From assembly GCA_018679695.1 (NCBI GenBank), contig JAHHKH010000166.1, forward strand, positions 1 through 13,618: a stretch of 13,618 nt of DNA. Reading direction: 5' to 3'. A program made the translations under genes and the position numbers. Shown piece after piece: positions 13,185 through 13,618 of this stretch. The notes beneath the pieces were generated by a model. That model made no database searches, had not been told where the DNA came from, and worked only from the letters and a program-made list of their open reading frames with translations. Source of the stretch: Maribacter sp. (GTDB taxonomy: Bacteria; Bacteroidota; Bacteroidia; Flavobacteriales; Flavobacteriaceae). The stretch's first letter is position 1. Each line of letters opens with the position of its first letter.

Positions 13185-13618
13185 ATGAAAAAAATCAGAT
13201 ATTCAATGCTTGCCCTTTTAGGACTTGTAATGGTCTTCACAAGTTGTGGTGATCAAGGCAAGAAATCTTCAAATGGTGCACTATCTTCCAGTGCTGCTGA
13301 GAAAGTCTACGTAGCACCAGGCGAACAAGATGAATATTACGCTTTCCTATCAGGAGGCTATAGCGGTAACCTTACGGTATACGGACTTCCCTCAGGACGG
13401 ATGTTCAAGGAAATCCCGGTATTCTCACAATTCCCGACTTCGGGATATGGTTATTCCGAAGAAACCAAACCGATGTTGAATACTTCCTTTGGATTCGTGC
13501 CTTGGGATGATTTGCACCACCCCGATATTTCGCAGACCAATGGTGAATTGGATGGGCGATGGATTTTCGTGAACGGTAACAATACACCGCGTATTGCACG
13601 GGTAAGTTTAAGTACTTT
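13185..13618 (+). CDS. nosZ: Nitrous-oxide reductase NosZ, clade II-type (3'-truncated by the window)
   Basis: The first 144 residues of NosZ, the periplasmic copper enzyme that reduces N2O to N2. The leader KKIRYSMLALLGLVMVFTSC ends at Cys21 in a lipobox-like site. It has no twin arginines, as expected of Sec-dependent clade II NosZ rather than Tat-dependent clade I. The beta-propeller starts around 50 (YYAFLSGGYSGNLTVYGLPS). DDLHHPDIS (108-116) carries His111 and His112, the first two CuZ ligands, and DGRWIFVNGNNTPRIARV follows as in known NosZ. The remaining CuZ histidines and the CuA domain lie beyond the window. It is the third gene after a cytochrome c and a FAS1 lipoprotein. The start ATG follows an A-rich leader typical of Bacteroidota. 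Confidence 0.96.
   Translation, partial: MKKIRYSMLALLGLVMVFTSCGDQGKKSSNGALSSSAAEKVYVAPGEQDEYYAFLSGGYSGNLTVYGLPSGRMFKEIPVFSQFPTSGYGYSEETKPMLNTSFGFVPWDDLHHPDISQTNGELDGRWIFVNGNNTPRIARVSLST

Noticed and set aside
13405..13599. 64-codon open frame on the minus strand within nosZ
   Set aside because: Antisense shadow of a clearly conserved nosZ reading frame, with no recognisable motif.
1..13618. CRISPR arrays, tRNA or rRNA genes, insertion sequences, attachment sites
   Set aside because: No regularly spaced repeats, cloverleaf sequences, transposase motifs or terminal repeats were seen on either strand; the window is well packed with ordinary chromosomal genes.

Overview
The window looks like chromosomal DNA of a marine-type Flavobacteriaceae (Bacteroidota). 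The basis is gene content (class II xylose isomerase, Sec-type lipoprotein NosZ, kinase/nucleotidyltransferase pair), A/T-rich leaders with no clear Shine-Dalgarno sequences, and several perfect matches to the Bacteroidota -7 promoter element TAnnTTTG. The genus cannot be named from the sequence alone.

Layout. (1) 1-165: the 3' end of an unrecognised gene. (2) 216-4635, plus strand: a xylose module with a XylE-type sugar porter, xylulokinase (xylB) and class II xylose isomerase (xylA). It covers uptake, isomerisation to xylulose and phosphorylation to xylulose-5-phosphate. (3) 4654-6619, minus strand, convergent with xylA: a nucleotidyltransferase followed by a NahK-like sugar kinase, probably a salvage pair that turns a free (N-acetyl)hexosamine into a nucleotide sugar. 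(4) 6867-9083, plus strand: hemN (oxygen-independent coproporphyrinogen III dehydrogenase) and a tandem-domain universal stress protein, closed by a strong intrinsic terminator. (5) 9150-11432, minus strand: a Tat-exported Gfo/Idh/MocA oxidoreductase followed by a Sec-exported PIG-L deacetylase, probably acting on a glycan outside the cytoplasm. (6) 11507 to the end: an Rrf2-family regulator with an IscR/NsrR-like Cys3-His set (minus), divergent from the start of a nitrous oxide reductase operon (plus) of lipoprotein cytochrome c, lipoprotein FAS1/fasciclin protein and clade II-type nosZ, which runs off the window.

The most interesting signal is regulatory. The nos operon and hemN, 5 kb apart, each carry a TGA-N6-TCA dyad whose right half is TCATATT, centred exactly 29.5 bp upstream of a perfect TAnnTTTG box. 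That is the geometry of a class II Crp/FNR-type activator and suggests one low-oxygen or NO-responsive regulon covering haem synthesis, stress protein and N2O respiration. In the nos/rrf2 intergenic region the dyad shares its central half-site with a second perfect inverted repeat. It is also placed symmetrically to a near-consensus -7 box facing the rrf2 gene, so the region reads as a compact two-way switch. A FAS1 lipoprotein between the cytochrome and nosZ is the most unusual protein-level feature.
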